From Arthrobacter sp. MYb23 (GTDB lineage Bacteria > Actinomycetota > Actinomycetes > Actinomycetales > Micrococcaceae), in assembly GCF_002979775.1 (NCBI RefSeq), contig NZ_PCPR01000005.1, forward strand, positions 62,001-126,000: a stretch of 64,000 nucleotides of DNA. Reading direction: 5' to 3'. Shown one piece after another: positions 8,685 to 17,368 of the stretch; positions within the stretch are counted from its first letter, which is position 1, and each line of letters opens with the position of its first letter. The notes below the pieces were generated by a model. That model was given only the letters and a program-made list of their open reading frames with translations, made no database searches and was not told the DNA's origin. A program made the position numbers and the translations under genes.

Positions 8685-10148
8685 TTACCCCGGAAGATCG
8701 CGGGACGGTTCCGCCGGCCCTTCGACACGGACAGGCAGTGCGTCGTCGCCCCGAAGCATGGCACGCAGCAATCGGCGTTCCTCCCAATGGCGAAGCGGGG
8801 ACGCCTGGCTGCGCCGCAGCACCAACTCACCGTCCGGCGTCGAGTGTCGCTTCTGCAGATCCGCCAGCTCCTCCTCTTGCAGCAGTGCAACCGTGCTGCC
8901 CGACGCCTGGTCGACCAAGCGGACCAAGGATGAGGGCCCCGTGAGATCGGTCGCGACGAAACGCTGCTCGCTGGCGGCAAGAATAGTTCTTTGCGCCGCC
9001 CGCGTCACCACCAGTGGACGGGACGAGCCGCCCAGCAGCTCGTTTAATACGTTAGCCGCGGCGTCAGGGCGGCCTGTTCTCAGAGCCGCCGCCTGCATCA
9101 TCTGTAGGCGGCCGGGCTCGCGCAAAACCTCATCGATCTTCCAACCGATGGTTGCGGCCGCGTTGCAGCGAACTGCTGCCCCCTGCTCCATCAGGTAATC
9201 GCCGTTGCGTACCTCCTGACCAGGGATCGGGTTCACAAGCACCATGGGGAGCCCCGCAGCCATACACTCCGACGCTGACAACCCGCCCGGCTTGCCCACG
9301 AACAAGTCTGCCCGCTGCAGCAGCTGTGGCATCTCGGTCGTGAAACCGAGGACGCTGTAGCGGTCGCCAGCCGACGCCACCAGTGCCTCGATGCGCTGCC
9401 GCAGTGCATCGTTGTGTCCGCAGACGATGGTGGCCGTAAACTCCGAGCGCATGTGCATTGTCTGGCGCACCACCGAGAGGGCGTAGTCGCCACCGCTCGC
9501 GCCCGCCGAGATGAGCAGCATCGGTGGCTTGGTGGAATCGCGTACAGGCGCTGGACTGAGCTGTTTGTTAATCGGGATTCCCGTGGCAGCCACACGATCG
9601 GGAGGAAGGCCGAGCGCCATCAGCTCCACCTTTCCCTCCTCTCTGGCCACAAAGATCTTGTGGAACGCTCCCGACAGCGACAGTCCTTGGAAGTCGTAGT
9701 CGGTGGTCACCACAGCAGTCTTGGCATCCACCACGCCGCGAAGAAGCAGTGAGGCCAGCAGCTGGGCCGGCAGGAAATGTGTGCACACAATCGCGGTGGG
9801 GCGGAACCGTTTGATGGCACTGACCACGGGACTGGAGTTCACCCGCGTCCAGGGGTCGATCGGGCCACGGCGCCGGAACGGCGGGTTGCTGATGTCATAG
9901 CCCCACTCGACCAACCATGGCAAGTCTTCCACCAGGACGAAGTAACCCTTGCCCAGGAGCGCGCGGTAGAGGACGCTGCTCACTTGCAGTACGTCCAGCA
10001 CCTGCACCTCGGCAATGTCCGTGCGTGCGGCGCAGGCTTGCTCCACTGCCGCAGCGGCGCTGTTATGCCCCGATCCCACGCCCGCGGACAGGATGAGTAC
10101 GCGCTGTCCACTGGCCCTTGCTTCGGCTTGGGCCGACGTTGTGCGCAT
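8685..10148 (-). CDS. GT28-type glycosyltransferase (MGDG synthase/UgtP-like)
   Basis: The 487-residue protein has an N-terminal MGDG-synthase-like domain (VLILSAGVGSGHNSAAAAVE, residues about 17-36, through roughly 190). The GT28 C-terminal domain follows (LLISAGASGGDY, then FVGKPGGLSASECMAAGLPMVL near residue 290). Relatives move a sugar from UDP-sugar to diacylglycerol or another lipid at the inner membrane face. About 110 residues after the fold (from about residue 375) match nothing I recognise. It converges with the GH3 gene with a 24-base gap. Lipid acceptor and donor sugar are inferences. Confidence 0.82.
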   Translation of the reverse strand: MRTTSAQAEARASGQRVLILSAGVGSGHNSAAAAVEQACAARTDIAEVQVLDVLQVSSVLYRALLGKGYFVLVEDLPWLVEWGYDISNPPFRRRGPIDPWTRVNSSPVVSAIKRFRPTAIVCTHFLPAQLLASLLLRGVVDAKTAVVTTDYDFQGLSLSGAFHKIFVAREEGKVELMALGLPPDRVAATGIPINKQLSPAPVRDSTKPPMLLISAGASGGDYALSVVRQTMHMRSEFTATIVCGHNDALRQRIEALVASAGDRYSVLGFTTEMPQLLQRADLFVGKPGGLSASECMAAGLPMVLVNPIPGQEVRNGDYLMEQGAAVRCNAAATIGWKIDEVLREPGRLQMMQAAALRTGRPDAAANVLNELLGGSSRPLVVTRAAQRTILAASEQRFVATDLTGPSSLVRLVDQASGSTVALLQEEELADLQKRHSTPDGELVLRRSQASPLRHWEERRLLRAMLRGDDALPVRVEGPAEPSRDLPG

Positions 10149-10205
10149 GAGGAGAGGCTAGCAGGCTGCGTCACCTTGAGGACCGCCGGCTCCACTGATT
10201 CGGGT

Positions 10206-10235
10206 TTGCATGGCGTCCGGTGGACGTACTACTGT
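10206..10235 (+). promoter_or_regulatory. Candidate promoter before the leader ORF and desaturase operon
   Basis: TTGCAT (10206-10211) and TACTGT (10230-10235) are 18 bases apart and would start transcription around 10242. That is just before the short open frame at 10250. The match to the housekeeping sigma consensus is moderate. This is the only gap between the divergent glycosyltransferase and the ferredoxin reductase genes. Confidence 0.35.
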
Positions 10236-10249
10236 CTTCTGAAACCGCC

Positions 10250-10324
10250 ATGGGCGATAGGAGCCCTGAGTGGTGGAGCGCATCATCGCTGACCAATCCG
10301 GGCACTCCTTCGCCTTTCGGTTGA
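10250..10324 (+). CDS. Possible 24-residue leader peptide upstream of the desaturase operon
   Basis: An ATG at 10250 opens 24 codons beginning MGDRSPEWW and ending PGTPSPFG. The stop codon (10322-10324) overlaps the first base pairs of a perfect 9-bp hairpin. The tandem Trp codons and a Pro-rich end, where ribosomes slow, are the sort of features seen in attenuator leader peptides. No strong ribosome site is visible, but the candidate promoter would put the start only about eight bases into the transcript. Whether it is translated is not known. Confidence 0.35.
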   Translation: MGDRSPEWWSASSLTNPGTPSPFG

Positions 10325-10346
10325 AAGCCCCCAGTGAGGGGCTTTC
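10323..10346 (+). terminator. Hairpin (terminator or attenuator) in the desaturase operon leader
   Basis: GAAAGCCCC (10323-10331) pairs perfectly with GGGGCTTTC (10338-10346) around a six-base loop. It lies after the promoter candidate and short leader ORF and ends 38 bases before the ferredoxin reductase ATG. That position fits an attenuator rather than an end-of-operon terminator. The T-run is poor. Confidence 0.5.
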
Positions 10347-10384
10347 CCATGTCCGGTAGTGGTTCCGTCCGTGAGGAGTAGTTC

Positions 10385-11485
10385 ATGGTCAGCTTTCGGC
10401 CCTTGGCCCGCATCGCGTCGGTTTTGACCACCCCGTTGGCGCCGGAGGATGTCCTGGCGCTCTTTAACCCGGTCTATTCGTCTCGTCAGTTGCGTGGAGT
10501 CGTCACTGAGGTCATCCACGAAACAGCCCAGTCAGCCACTATTTTCTTCCGACCCGGTCGCGGCTGGCATGCCCACCTCGCCGGTCAATGGGCGAGGATA
10601 GGTGTGGAGCTGAACGGGGTCCGGCAATGGCGGTCCTATTCCCTGAGTTCGCCAGCCGGCAAGGACCCGGCCATCACGGTCACTGACGTTGGATCCGTCT
10701 CCGGAACGTTGGTCCGCGAGACCAAAGTGGGTGATGTCCTTTTCCTGGCTCCGCCCCAGGGCGACTTCGTCCTCCCTGAGCATCCCCGTTCACTGCTGAT
10801 GCTCACTGCGGGGAGCGGCATCACGCCCGTCATGTCAATGATTCGGACACTCGTCCCCAGCCGCCCCGACGCAGACGTTGTGCTGGTCCACTCCTCCCGC
10901 GGGAAAGGTGACAGCATCTTCCGCGAGGAACTTGCTGAACTTGCTGATCAATTTCCCAACTTCCGGATGGTGCAATGGCACACCAGTGGTCGTGGCCGCA
11001 TGAACTTCTCATCCACGGCGGTTCTGGAAGACGTTTGCCCGGACTGGCGGGACAGAGCAGCGTACGCATGCGGTCCTGAGTCCTTCCTGGATGACACGGA
11101 AGCTTTGTGGAAACAAGCGGCGCTGGCTGGTGCCGCCACCTCCGGCAAGGAAGCCAGCAGCGGAACCGGGCCGGGACCGCTCACTATTGAGCGGTTCAGC
11201 ACCGATCTCCGGGGAGGAGAAGGAAGCGAAGGTGGTTTGGTCACGTTCGAAGCTTCCGATCGCGAGGTAATGGCCGACGGCGGTGTCCCCATCCTGGACG
11301 TCGGAGAGGACGCTGGCGTGCTGATGCCCAGCGGATGCCGCATGGGCATATGCCACAGTTGCCTCACGCCATTACTCGCCGGCAGAGTCCGCGATCTGCG
11401 CACCGGGGAAATCCACGGGGCGCCGGGGGAACTAATCCAAACGTGTGTCTCGGCAGCTGCCGGACCCGTCAACCTCGAAATCTGA
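10385..11485 (+). CDS. Ferredoxin reductase with C-terminal [2Fe-2S] domain, desaturase electron donor
   Basis: The 366-residue protein combines an FAD-binding barrel (RSYSLSSP near residue 80), an NAD(P)-binding domain (LMLTAGSGITPVMSM near residue 140) and a plant-type ferredoxin domain. The cluster cysteines are at 318, 323, 326 and 354 (CX4CX2CX27C). It should pass electrons from NAD(P)H to the desaturase encoded 13 bases downstream. This matches the known actinobacterial pairing of such a reductase with acyl desaturases. GAGGAG precedes the ATG with good spacing. Confidence 0.9.
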   Translation: MVSFRPLARIASVLTTPLAPEDVLALFNPVYSSRQLRGVVTEVIHETAQSATIFFRPGRGWHAHLAGQWARIGVELNGVRQWRSYSLSSPAGKDPAITVTDVGSVSGTLVRETKVGDVLFLAPPQGDFVLPEHPRSLLMLTAGSGITPVMSMIRTLVPSRPDADVVLVHSSRGKGDSIFREELAELADQFPNFRMVQWHTSGRGRMNFSSTAVLEDVCPDWRDRAAYACGPESFLDDTEALWKQAALAGAATSGKEASSGTGPGPLTIERFSTDLRGGEGSEGGLVTFEASDREVMADGGVPILDVGEDAGVLMPSGCRMGICHSCLTPLLAGRVRDLRTGEIHGAPGELIQTCVSAAAGPVNLEI

Positions 11486-11498
11486 GGAGTACAACCGC

Positions 11499-12650
11499 AT
11501 GTCAGTAGTTTCAGCCAAAAGCTACGCCACCGCCGTCGGGCCCAAGACCCGTCCTGGGGCGCTTGCCGAGGCGGGGAGACCCACGGTCCGTCCACCTGCG
11601 GCAGCACATCTGAGCGATGAGCAAGTAGCCCAACTGGGCCGTGAGCTCGATGCCCTCCGTGACGGGATCCTTGCCAAGCGGGGCTCCAGTGATGCCGCCT
11701 ACATCAGGCGAATGATCAAGATCCAACGGACCTTGGAAATCACCGGCCGCGCCGCGCTGCTGGTGGGCAGGAACAAGGCCGCCTGGTTCACGGGCACAAC
11801 CCTCCTGAGCGTGGCCAAAATCCTGGAGAACATGGAACTTGGCCACAACATCCTCCACGGCCAGTGGGACTGGATGCGCGACCCGGACATCCACTCCACC
11901 ACGTGGGAGTGGGACTTCGTTACCCCCTCACGTTCGTGGCAGCACACGCACAATGACCTGCACCACCGCTGGACCAATGTGGTTGGCAAAGACCGCGACG
12001 TCGGCTACAACCTTCTGCGCATGGACCCCGATCAGGAGTGGAAGCCCTTCAACCTGGGCAACCCCCTGTACAACGCTCTGCTCGCGCCCGTCTTCGAATG
12101 GGGGATAGCCATTTATGACTTGGAGATCCCCGAGTATAAGGAAGGCCTGAAATCGAAGGAGGCCATGAACAAGGACCTCAAAGCGCTGGGGCGGAAGGCT
12201 CTCAAGCAGTTCTCCAAGGACTATGCAGCCACTCCGGCCCTGGCCATGTTGTCGGGTTCGGGGAAGCAAGCCCTCTATGGCACACTCACTGCCAACGCCA
12301 TCCGCAACGTCTGGGCCCATGCCGTTATTTTCTGCGGCCACTTCCCTGAAGGAACGGACACCTTCACCGAGGAAATGGTGGAAGGCGAAACCCGCGGCGA
12401 CTGGTATGTACGTCAGATGATCGGGTCGGCCAACATCTCGGGGTCACGGTTCATGCACCTCATGACAGGGAACCTGTCGCACCAGATTGAGCATCACCTC
12501 TTCCCGGATCTGCCATCCAACCGCTACGCAGAGCTTGCTCCCAAGGTCCGTGAAATATGCGAGCGTTACGGCCTGAAATACACCCATGGGCCCCTGCTGA
12601 AACAAGTGGGCTCTGCGTGGGCCAAAGTCTTCAAGCTCGCCCTGCCTTAG
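11499..12650 (+). CDS. Membrane fatty acid desaturase
   Basis: From the ATG at 11499 (GAGGAG eight bases upstream, overlapping the end of the reductase gene) the product is 383 residues. It has the three di-iron histidine boxes of acyl-lipid/acyl-CoA desaturases: HNILH, HTHNDLHH and HQIEHH. It should insert a cis double bond into membrane fatty acyl chains, using oxygen and electrons from the adjacent reductase. Hydrophobic stretches around the His boxes fit an integral membrane protein. Position specificity (delta-9 or other) cannot be read from sequence. Such genes are often cold- or membrane-fluidity-regulated; here a leader hairpin upstream may contribute. Confidence 0.9.
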   Translation: MSVVSAKSYATAVGPKTRPGALAEAGRPTVRPPAAAHLSDEQVAQLGRELDALRDGILAKRGSSDAAYIRRMIKIQRTLEITGRAALLVGRNKAAWFTGTTLLSVAKILENMELGHNILHGQWDWMRDPDIHSTTWEWDFVTPSRSWQHTHNDLHHRWTNVVGKDRDVGYNLLRMDPDQEWKPFNLGNPLYNALLAPVFEWGIAIYDLEIPEYKEGLKSKEAMNKDLKALGRKALKQFSKDYAATPALAMLSGSGKQALYGTLTANAIRNVWAHAVIFCGHFPEGTDTFTEEMVEGETRGDWYVRQMIGSANISGSRFMHLMTGNLSHQIEHHLFPDLPSNRYAELAPKVREICERYGLKYTHGPLLKQVGSAWAKVFKLALP

Positions 12651-12701
12651 GAGTGAAGCCCAAGCGCGCCGTCGTCGGAAATCGGGTACTACAGTTGATG
12701 T

Positions 12702-13736
12702 ATGGCTGCAAGCCGCAATCCGCTCGATGACCTGCGCGAAAACATTGGCCATCTGGCCAGTCAACTCAAGTTGTCAGGTTCGGAGCGTGTCGAAGACCTC
12801 GTAGGCGATGTGATCGGTGTGAGGCCGGGCCCGGCACGGCCGCTGTCCGAAGTGCAGGCCGAGCTGGACGCCCTGGTGGGACTGGAGACCGTGAAGGAAC
12901 AGGTGCGGGCCCTCGTGGCACTGCTCCGGGTACAGGCCCGTCGTAAGGCGCATGGCCTGCCGGAGGTTGCCACGTCACAGCATCTGGTGTTCCTCGGAAA
13001 CCCCGGAACGGGCAAGACCACCGTGGCGCGGCTACTGGCCGAGATGTACCGCGCAGTCGGTTTGCTCCAAAAAGGACATTTGGTTGAGGTGGACCGATCG
13101 GGCCTGGTGGGGCAGTACGTCGGTGCGACCGCCATCAAGACGGACAGGGTGATCCGGCGTGCGCTGGACGGTGTCTTGTTCATCGACGAGGCCTACGCGT
13201 TGGCCCCGGAAGATGGCCGGATGGACTTTGGTCCCGAGGCAATCGAGGTCCTTCTTAAGCGGATGGAGGACCACCGTCACCGCTTGGTGGTGATCGTGGC
13301 CGGGTATCCGCGGCTCATGGACGCGTTCTTGCTCTCCAACCCTGGACTTCGCTCCCGGTTCGCACGGGAGATCACGTTCCCTGACTACTCCGTCGACGAG
13401 CTTCAGACGATTTTCCACCAAATGCTGTTCCAGCACGAATACACATTGGAGCCGGGAGCGGACCAGATGCTGCGTCGCATCCTCACCGGGCTTCACGCGG
13501 GCGAGGAGTCCGGTAACGCGCGGTTCGCCCGGACGTTGTTCGAGCAGTCACTCAACCGGCAGGCCCTCCGGCTGTCGCTCGATGAAGAACATAGTCTGGA
13601 CGCACTCGATCGTGAGGCAGTCATGACCCTCACCGGAGATGACATCGTCGAGGCGGCGCTGGCCTTGGGTGAACAGCCGGAACCTGAACCCACTCCGGAA
13701 CCGGAGCGGTCACGTTGGTGGAGCTGGTTGGTCTGA
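12702..13736 (+). CDS. AAA+ ATPase of the CbxX/CfqX (EccA C-domain) type
   Basis: The protein has 344 residues with Walker A GNPGTGKT (residues 99-106), Walker B VLFIDE (about 158-163) and the CbxX-type pattern RSGLVGQYVGATAIKT between them. The C-terminal lid follows (LRSRFAREITFPDYS). The N-terminal 50 residues are a short helical region, and the C-terminus is a Pro/Glu repeat ending in Trp residues. Relatives are chaperone-like ATPases (CbbX, EccA), but no RuBisCO or type VII secretion gene is nearby, so the partner is unknown. No ribosome site is visible. A TACAGT at 12690-12695 would start transcription about at the ATG, so the message may be leaderless. Confidence 0.82.
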   Translation: MAASRNPLDDLRENIGHLASQLKLSGSERVEDLVGDVIGVRPGPARPLSEVQAELDALVGLETVKEQVRALVALLRVQARRKAHGLPEVATSQHLVFLGNPGTGKTTVARLLAEMYRAVGLLQKGHLVEVDRSGLVGQYVGATAIKTDRVIRRALDGVLFIDEAYALAPEDGRMDFGPEAIEVLLKRMEDHRHRLVVIVAGYPRLMDAFLLSNPGLRSRFAREITFPDYSVDELQTIFHQMLFQHEYTLEPGADQMLRRILTGLHAGEESGNARFARTLFEQSLNRQALRLSLDEEHSLDALDREAVMTLTGDDIVEAALALGEQPEPEPTPEPERSRWWSWLV

Positions 13737-13818
13737 CCGGATCCCTTAACATGCGATCACCTACAGTGGTGTTCCGATCAGGTCCAGGAGAATGATCAAG
13801 GCTTTGGCTAGCTGCTGA

Positions 13819-15189
13819 TCAGCAGGCGATCACGTTGACGGCGAGGCCGCCCCGGGACGTCTCTTTGTACTTGCTCTTCATATCGGCGCCGGTCTCTCGC
13901 ATGGTCTTGATGGCTGTGTCCAGGGATACGTGGTGCATGCCGTCGCCACGCAGGCTGATCCGTGCGGCGTTGATGGCTTTGTTGCTGGCCATGGCGTTGC
14001 GTTCGATGCAAGGAATCTGCACCAAGCCACCCACGGGGTCGCAGGTCAGGCCCAGGTTGTGCTCGATCCCGATTTCGGCGGCGTTCTCCACCTGCTCAGG
14101 GGTTCCGCCAAGGATCTCGCAGAGCGCTCCGGCCGCCATTGAACACGCTGATCCGACTTCCCCTTGGCACCCAACTTCGGCCCCGGAGATTGAGGCGTTC
14201 TTCTTGAACAGGACTCCGATGGCAGCTGCGGTGAGGAGGAACCGCACCACAGCTTCTTCGGAGGCTCCGGGGATGAACATCATGTAGTAGTGCAGTACCG
14301 CGGGAATGATTCCGGCGGCGCCATTGGTGGGGGCCGTGACAACGCGACCGCCTGTGGCGTTCTCTTCGTTGACCGCCAGGGCGAACAGGTTGACCCAGTC
14401 CACGGCGCGCAAAGGATCGCTGCTGTCGTCTTTGGCCTGCAGGTCCGCCAGGAGGCGGGGCGCACGACGGCGGACCATCAGGTTTCCGGGCAGGTGAACT
14501 TCGGTTCGGCTACAGCCGCGGGAGACGCACTCCTTCATGGTTTCCCAGATGTGGAGGAGCTTAGAACGGGTTTCCTCTTCGCTGCGCCAGACGCCTTCGT
14601 TGGCCAGCATGACGTCGCTGATGGATAGGCCGTCCCTGGCGCAGTGAGCCAACAATTCCTCGGCGTTGGAAAACGGGTAGGGGAGCTGTACCGTATCCGG
14701 CTGCTCCTTCCCCACAGCGTCCTCGTCAACAACGAAGCCACCGCCCACCGAGTAGTAGACACGTTCGGCCAGGATGTTCCCCTGACCGTCGAAGGCCTGG
14801 AACCGCATGCCGTTGGGGTGCGCCGGAAGGGACTGCCGCAGGTGGAGCACCACGTCTTTGGCTCTGTTGAAGGAGATCATCCGGCGCCCCGCGAGCAGAA
14901 GCTTCCTGGCCTCTGTGGCTTCGTCTACAGCACGGTCCGCCGTGAGTGTGTCCACGGATTCCGGGGTCTCTCCCATGAAACCCAGGATGACCGCCTTATC
15001 TGAGCCGTGCCCACGACCAGTAGCCCCCAGGGAACCGAACAGTGCGGCGTGGAGCCGGTCAACGGCGTCGAGCTTTCCTTCGCTTTCAAGGATGCGAACG
15101 AATGAGTGGGCCGCGCGCATCGGCCCCACGGTGTGGGACGACGAAGGGCCGATTCCGATCGAGAACAGATCAAGGGCACTCAGGGCCAT
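13819..15189 (-). CDS. sdaA: Iron-sulfur L-serine ammonia-lyase (single chain)
   Basis: From the ATG at 15189 (GGAGG upstream) the product is 456 residues, normal for the one-chain [4Fe-4S] L-serine dehydratase. It converts L-serine to pyruvate and ammonia. The N-terminal domain has the SSSHTVGPM motif (residues 16-24). The cluster ligands are likely Cys341, Cys383 and Cys394 (in [16 protein letters not shown] and IPCIERNAM). The chain ends in a Cys (456), as in the Legionella enzyme, where the terminal Cys reaches into the cluster site. A LysR regulator gene lies 132 bases upstream on the same strand. Confidence 0.94.
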   Translation of the reverse strand: MALSALDLFSIGIGPSSSHTVGPMRAAHSFVRILESEGKLDAVDRLHAALFGSLGATGRGHGSDKAVILGFMGETPESVDTLTADRAVDEATEARKLLLAGRRMISFNRAKDVVLHLRQSLPAHPNGMRFQAFDGQGNILAERVYYSVGGGFVVDEDAVGKEQPDTVQLPYPFSNAEELLAHCARDGLSISDVMLANEGVWRSEEETRSKLLHIWETMKECVSRGCSRTEVHLPGNLMVRRRAPRLLADLQAKDDSSDPLRAVDWVNLFALAVNEENATGGRVVTAPTNGAAGIIPAVLHYYMMFIPGASEEAVVRFLLTAAAIGVLFKKNASISGAEVGCQGEVGSACSMAAGALCEILGGTPEQVENAAEIGIEHNLGLTCDPVGGLVQIPCIERNAMASNKAINAARISLRGDGMHHVSLDTAIKTMRETGADMKSKYKETSRGGLAVNVIAC

Positions 15190-15321
15190 GGGATACCTCC
15201 GGGGTGGAAAGTGGTTGGGATCTCCTACCAGCTTGGAGGCGAATGCGGTCGGGCGTCTATCGGCATCTTTTGAACAGAACCTCAAGCAAAACTTAACGGT
15301 TTCGTTCGCGTACCAATGAAG

Positions 15322-16215
15322 TCATGCTGTGGCTCGTGCGTCTGTACCTTTCCGTAGTTCACTGACGACGGCGGCAATCGCCGGCGATTCACGGCTGGCA
15401 GCGCGGTGCAGGACGATGATGTTGCGGCCGTACCCCGGATCCACGCGGCGTACCACCAGGTCCTCGGTCTCGCGTCCGAGGTTCAGCTCACTCATCAGCG
15501 CTACGCCCAGGCCGCCGCGAACCAATCCGAGCATGGCCATGAGGTTGCGGCAGTTTGCTACGACATTCGGCTCAAATCCGGCATTCCGGCAGGTTTGGCG
15601 AACGAACTGCTCAAAGACGCTGCCTTCCTGGTCCAGGATCCAGCGTTCGTCAGCGAAGTCTGAGAGTGTAGCGTCCGTGGACACCTGACGGTCTCCAGGG
15701 AGGCAGAGGATGATCTCGTCCCTGCCCAGGATGGTCTTGACCAGCCCTTCATCCTGGATATCGTGCAGGTCATCCACCACAGCCACATCAATGTGCCCGG
15801 CCCTCAGCTGGGCCACACTTTCGAATGGTTCCAGGTCCGAAACCGTCAATTCCAACCGTGGATAACCGGCGTGCAGGGACATAAGCGCCGAGGGGAGCAC
15901 TGTGCTGCAGAAACTGGGGAAGGCGCTGATGGACAGCCGCCCGCGCACGTCTGTCTGAAGCTTCTTCAGGTTGGCCTCTGCCGCCTCCACCTCGGTGGCG
16001 ATCCTGGCATAGTGGTCCACCAGCATTGCACCGGCCTCGGTCAGCCGTACATTCCTTCCGGCGCGGACCAGCAGTGCCAGTCCTGCCTCTCTTTCAAGCA
16101 CGGCCAACTGCTGGCTTACCGCCGATGTTGTCATGTGCAGCTTGGTGGCAGCGGCGGTCATAGTTCCCTCGAGCGCAAGGGTCTTGAGGATTTGCAGCCG
16201 GCGGATATCGAGCAC
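15322..16215 (-). CDS. LysR family transcriptional regulator
   Basis: I start the gene at GTG 16215 because AGGAGG sits six bases upstream. This gives 297 residues beginning VLDIRRLQILKTLALEG. The N-terminal winged helix (TMTAAATKLHMTTSAVSQQL) is followed by the periplasmic-binding-like effector domain. The frame extends to 16320 but that portion is not LysR-like. It lies directly before sdaA on the same strand, so control of serine deamination is possible but not shown. Confidence 0.87.
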   Translation of the reverse strand: MLDIRRLQILKTLALEGTMTAAATKLHMTTSAVSQQLAVLEREAGLALLVRAGRNVRLTEAGAMLVDHYARIATEVEAAEANLKKLQTDVRGRLSISAFPSFCSTVLPSALMSLHAGYPRLELTVSDLEPFESVAQLRAGHIDVAVVDDLHDIQDEGLVKTILGRDEIILCLPGDRQVSTDATLSDFADERWILDQEGSVFEQFVRQTCRNAGFEPNVVANCRNLMAMLGLVRGGLGVALMSELNLGRETEDLVVRRVDPGYGRNIIVLHRAASRESPAIAAVVSELRKGTDARATA

Positions 16216-16261
16216 GGGGGCCTCCTTTGGTTTAGGACCACTTAACCTTAGAAGCGCGGCT

Positions 16262-17266
16262 CTAGCTACTTGCCGACGACGGGTGGATGAATCCCAGCGT
16301 CGCGGCACCTTGTTCGTCAATGAGCCTGCCCAGGTGCTTGCTCATCCTGAACACTACGCTCCGGTCAACGATTCTGGCACTGGGCACGGCGGCTTCCAGA
16401 GCGGCTTCGAAGCGCATCACGTCCGACATTTCCCGTAGCCATACCGCCACCACGAGGTTGTACTGACTTGCGACTGCCAGCGCTGTGCGTGCTTCGGGAA
16501 TCCGGGCCATGAGTCCCTGCATTTGTTGGATGTGCTTGGCGGCAGTCCGCATGAAGTACCAAGCGTAGACAGGCCAACCGGTTACTGTCCGGGCCACGTC
16601 CGTTCGGATCCGGAGCATGCCATCTGCGCGCATGCGCGCGAGCCCGTCGGCGACGCGCTGCTCGCTGAGGCCGTGCTCGGCAGCGATCCGGCTGACTGGA
16701 CGCCGCCCGTCTTCAGTCAGGCAGTGGCGGAGAGCCGCTTCGACGTCGGGGTGTACTGCCCGCGGGGCCCTGGCCCGAGGCGGGCGGGGGCGTGGGATCT
16801 TCGCGGCGTCCTGGGAACTCAGGGCTCGCATCCTCCAGTCGGAGGCCTCCATGACTATTTCGGTGACGAGGTGGGTTTGGGTGTTTCTGACGCCGTCCAA
16901 AGCACCAATGCTGTTGGTGACGATATCCCAGATGGACAGGGGACTCTCAGCCAGCATGGTGGCCAATAAGTCGCGCCCGCCCGAGGTGTGGTCCAAGGTG
17001 AGCACTTCCGGGATCTGTGCGAGGTGGCGGGCAACCTCGCTGATCTGCTGAGGGTGGCAGGTGATGTCGATCAAGGCAGAAGCGCCGCCAGGGAAGATGC
17101 CGGTGGTCCAGGCCAGTCCACGTTCCCTCAATGACTCCCACCGCCGGGCCAAAGTTACGGCGTCCACGCCGATCACAGGTGCCAGTTCACTCCAAGGTGC
17201 CCGGCCTTCTATTTGAAGAGCATGGATGATGCGCTCCTCAAGGGGATCAAGCATGTTTTTCGACAT
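16262..17266 (-). CDS. Lrp/AsnC family regulator with two DNA-binding and two effector halves
   Basis: From the ATG at 17266 the product is 334 residues, about twice a normal Lrp. It has a first helix-turn-helix (LDPLEERIIHALQ, residues 5-55) and an effector half. A second helix-turn-helix begins near residue 170 (RRPVSRIAAEHGLSEQRVADGL), followed by a second effector half. Such fused Lrp proteins occur in Actinobacteria. It is divergent from the MFS/M20 pair, which it most likely controls in response to an amino acid or amide. The start is uncertain by up to 30 codons. Confidence 0.82.
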   Translation of the reverse strand: MSKNMLDPLEERIIHALQIEGRAPWSELAPVIGVDAVTLARRWESLRERGLAWTTGIFPGGASALIDITCHPQQISEVARHLAQIPEVLTLDHTSGGRDLLATMLAESPLSIWDIVTNSIGALDGVRNTQTHLVTEIVMEASDWRMRALSSQDAAKIPRPRPPRARAPRAVHPDVEAALRHCLTEDGRRPVSRIAAEHGLSEQRVADGLARMRADGMLRIRTDVARTVTGWPVYAWYFMRTAAKHIQQMQGLMARIPEARTALAVASQYNLVVAVWLREMSDVMRFEAALEAAVPSARIVDRSVVFRMSKHLGRLIDEQGAATLGFIHPSSASS

Positions 17267-17368
17267 GAGATGAAGCATATCCATGGAAAACTGCAATTTC
17301 ATCAATCGGAAACATGTGGATTCCATGATGTTGTGATCCCGTTCACTTCTCATCACATCGGAGCGCTC

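Noticed and set aside
13812-13825. CTGCTGATCAGCAG palindrome
   Set aside because: It has no loop and overlaps the last codons of sdaA, so it is unlikely to be a terminator or operator.
16230-16252. TTTAGG...AACCTTA upstream of the LysR gene, recalling an iron box
   Set aside because: Only the outer arms match; the centre does not, and the AGGAGG ribosome site lies immediately after it.
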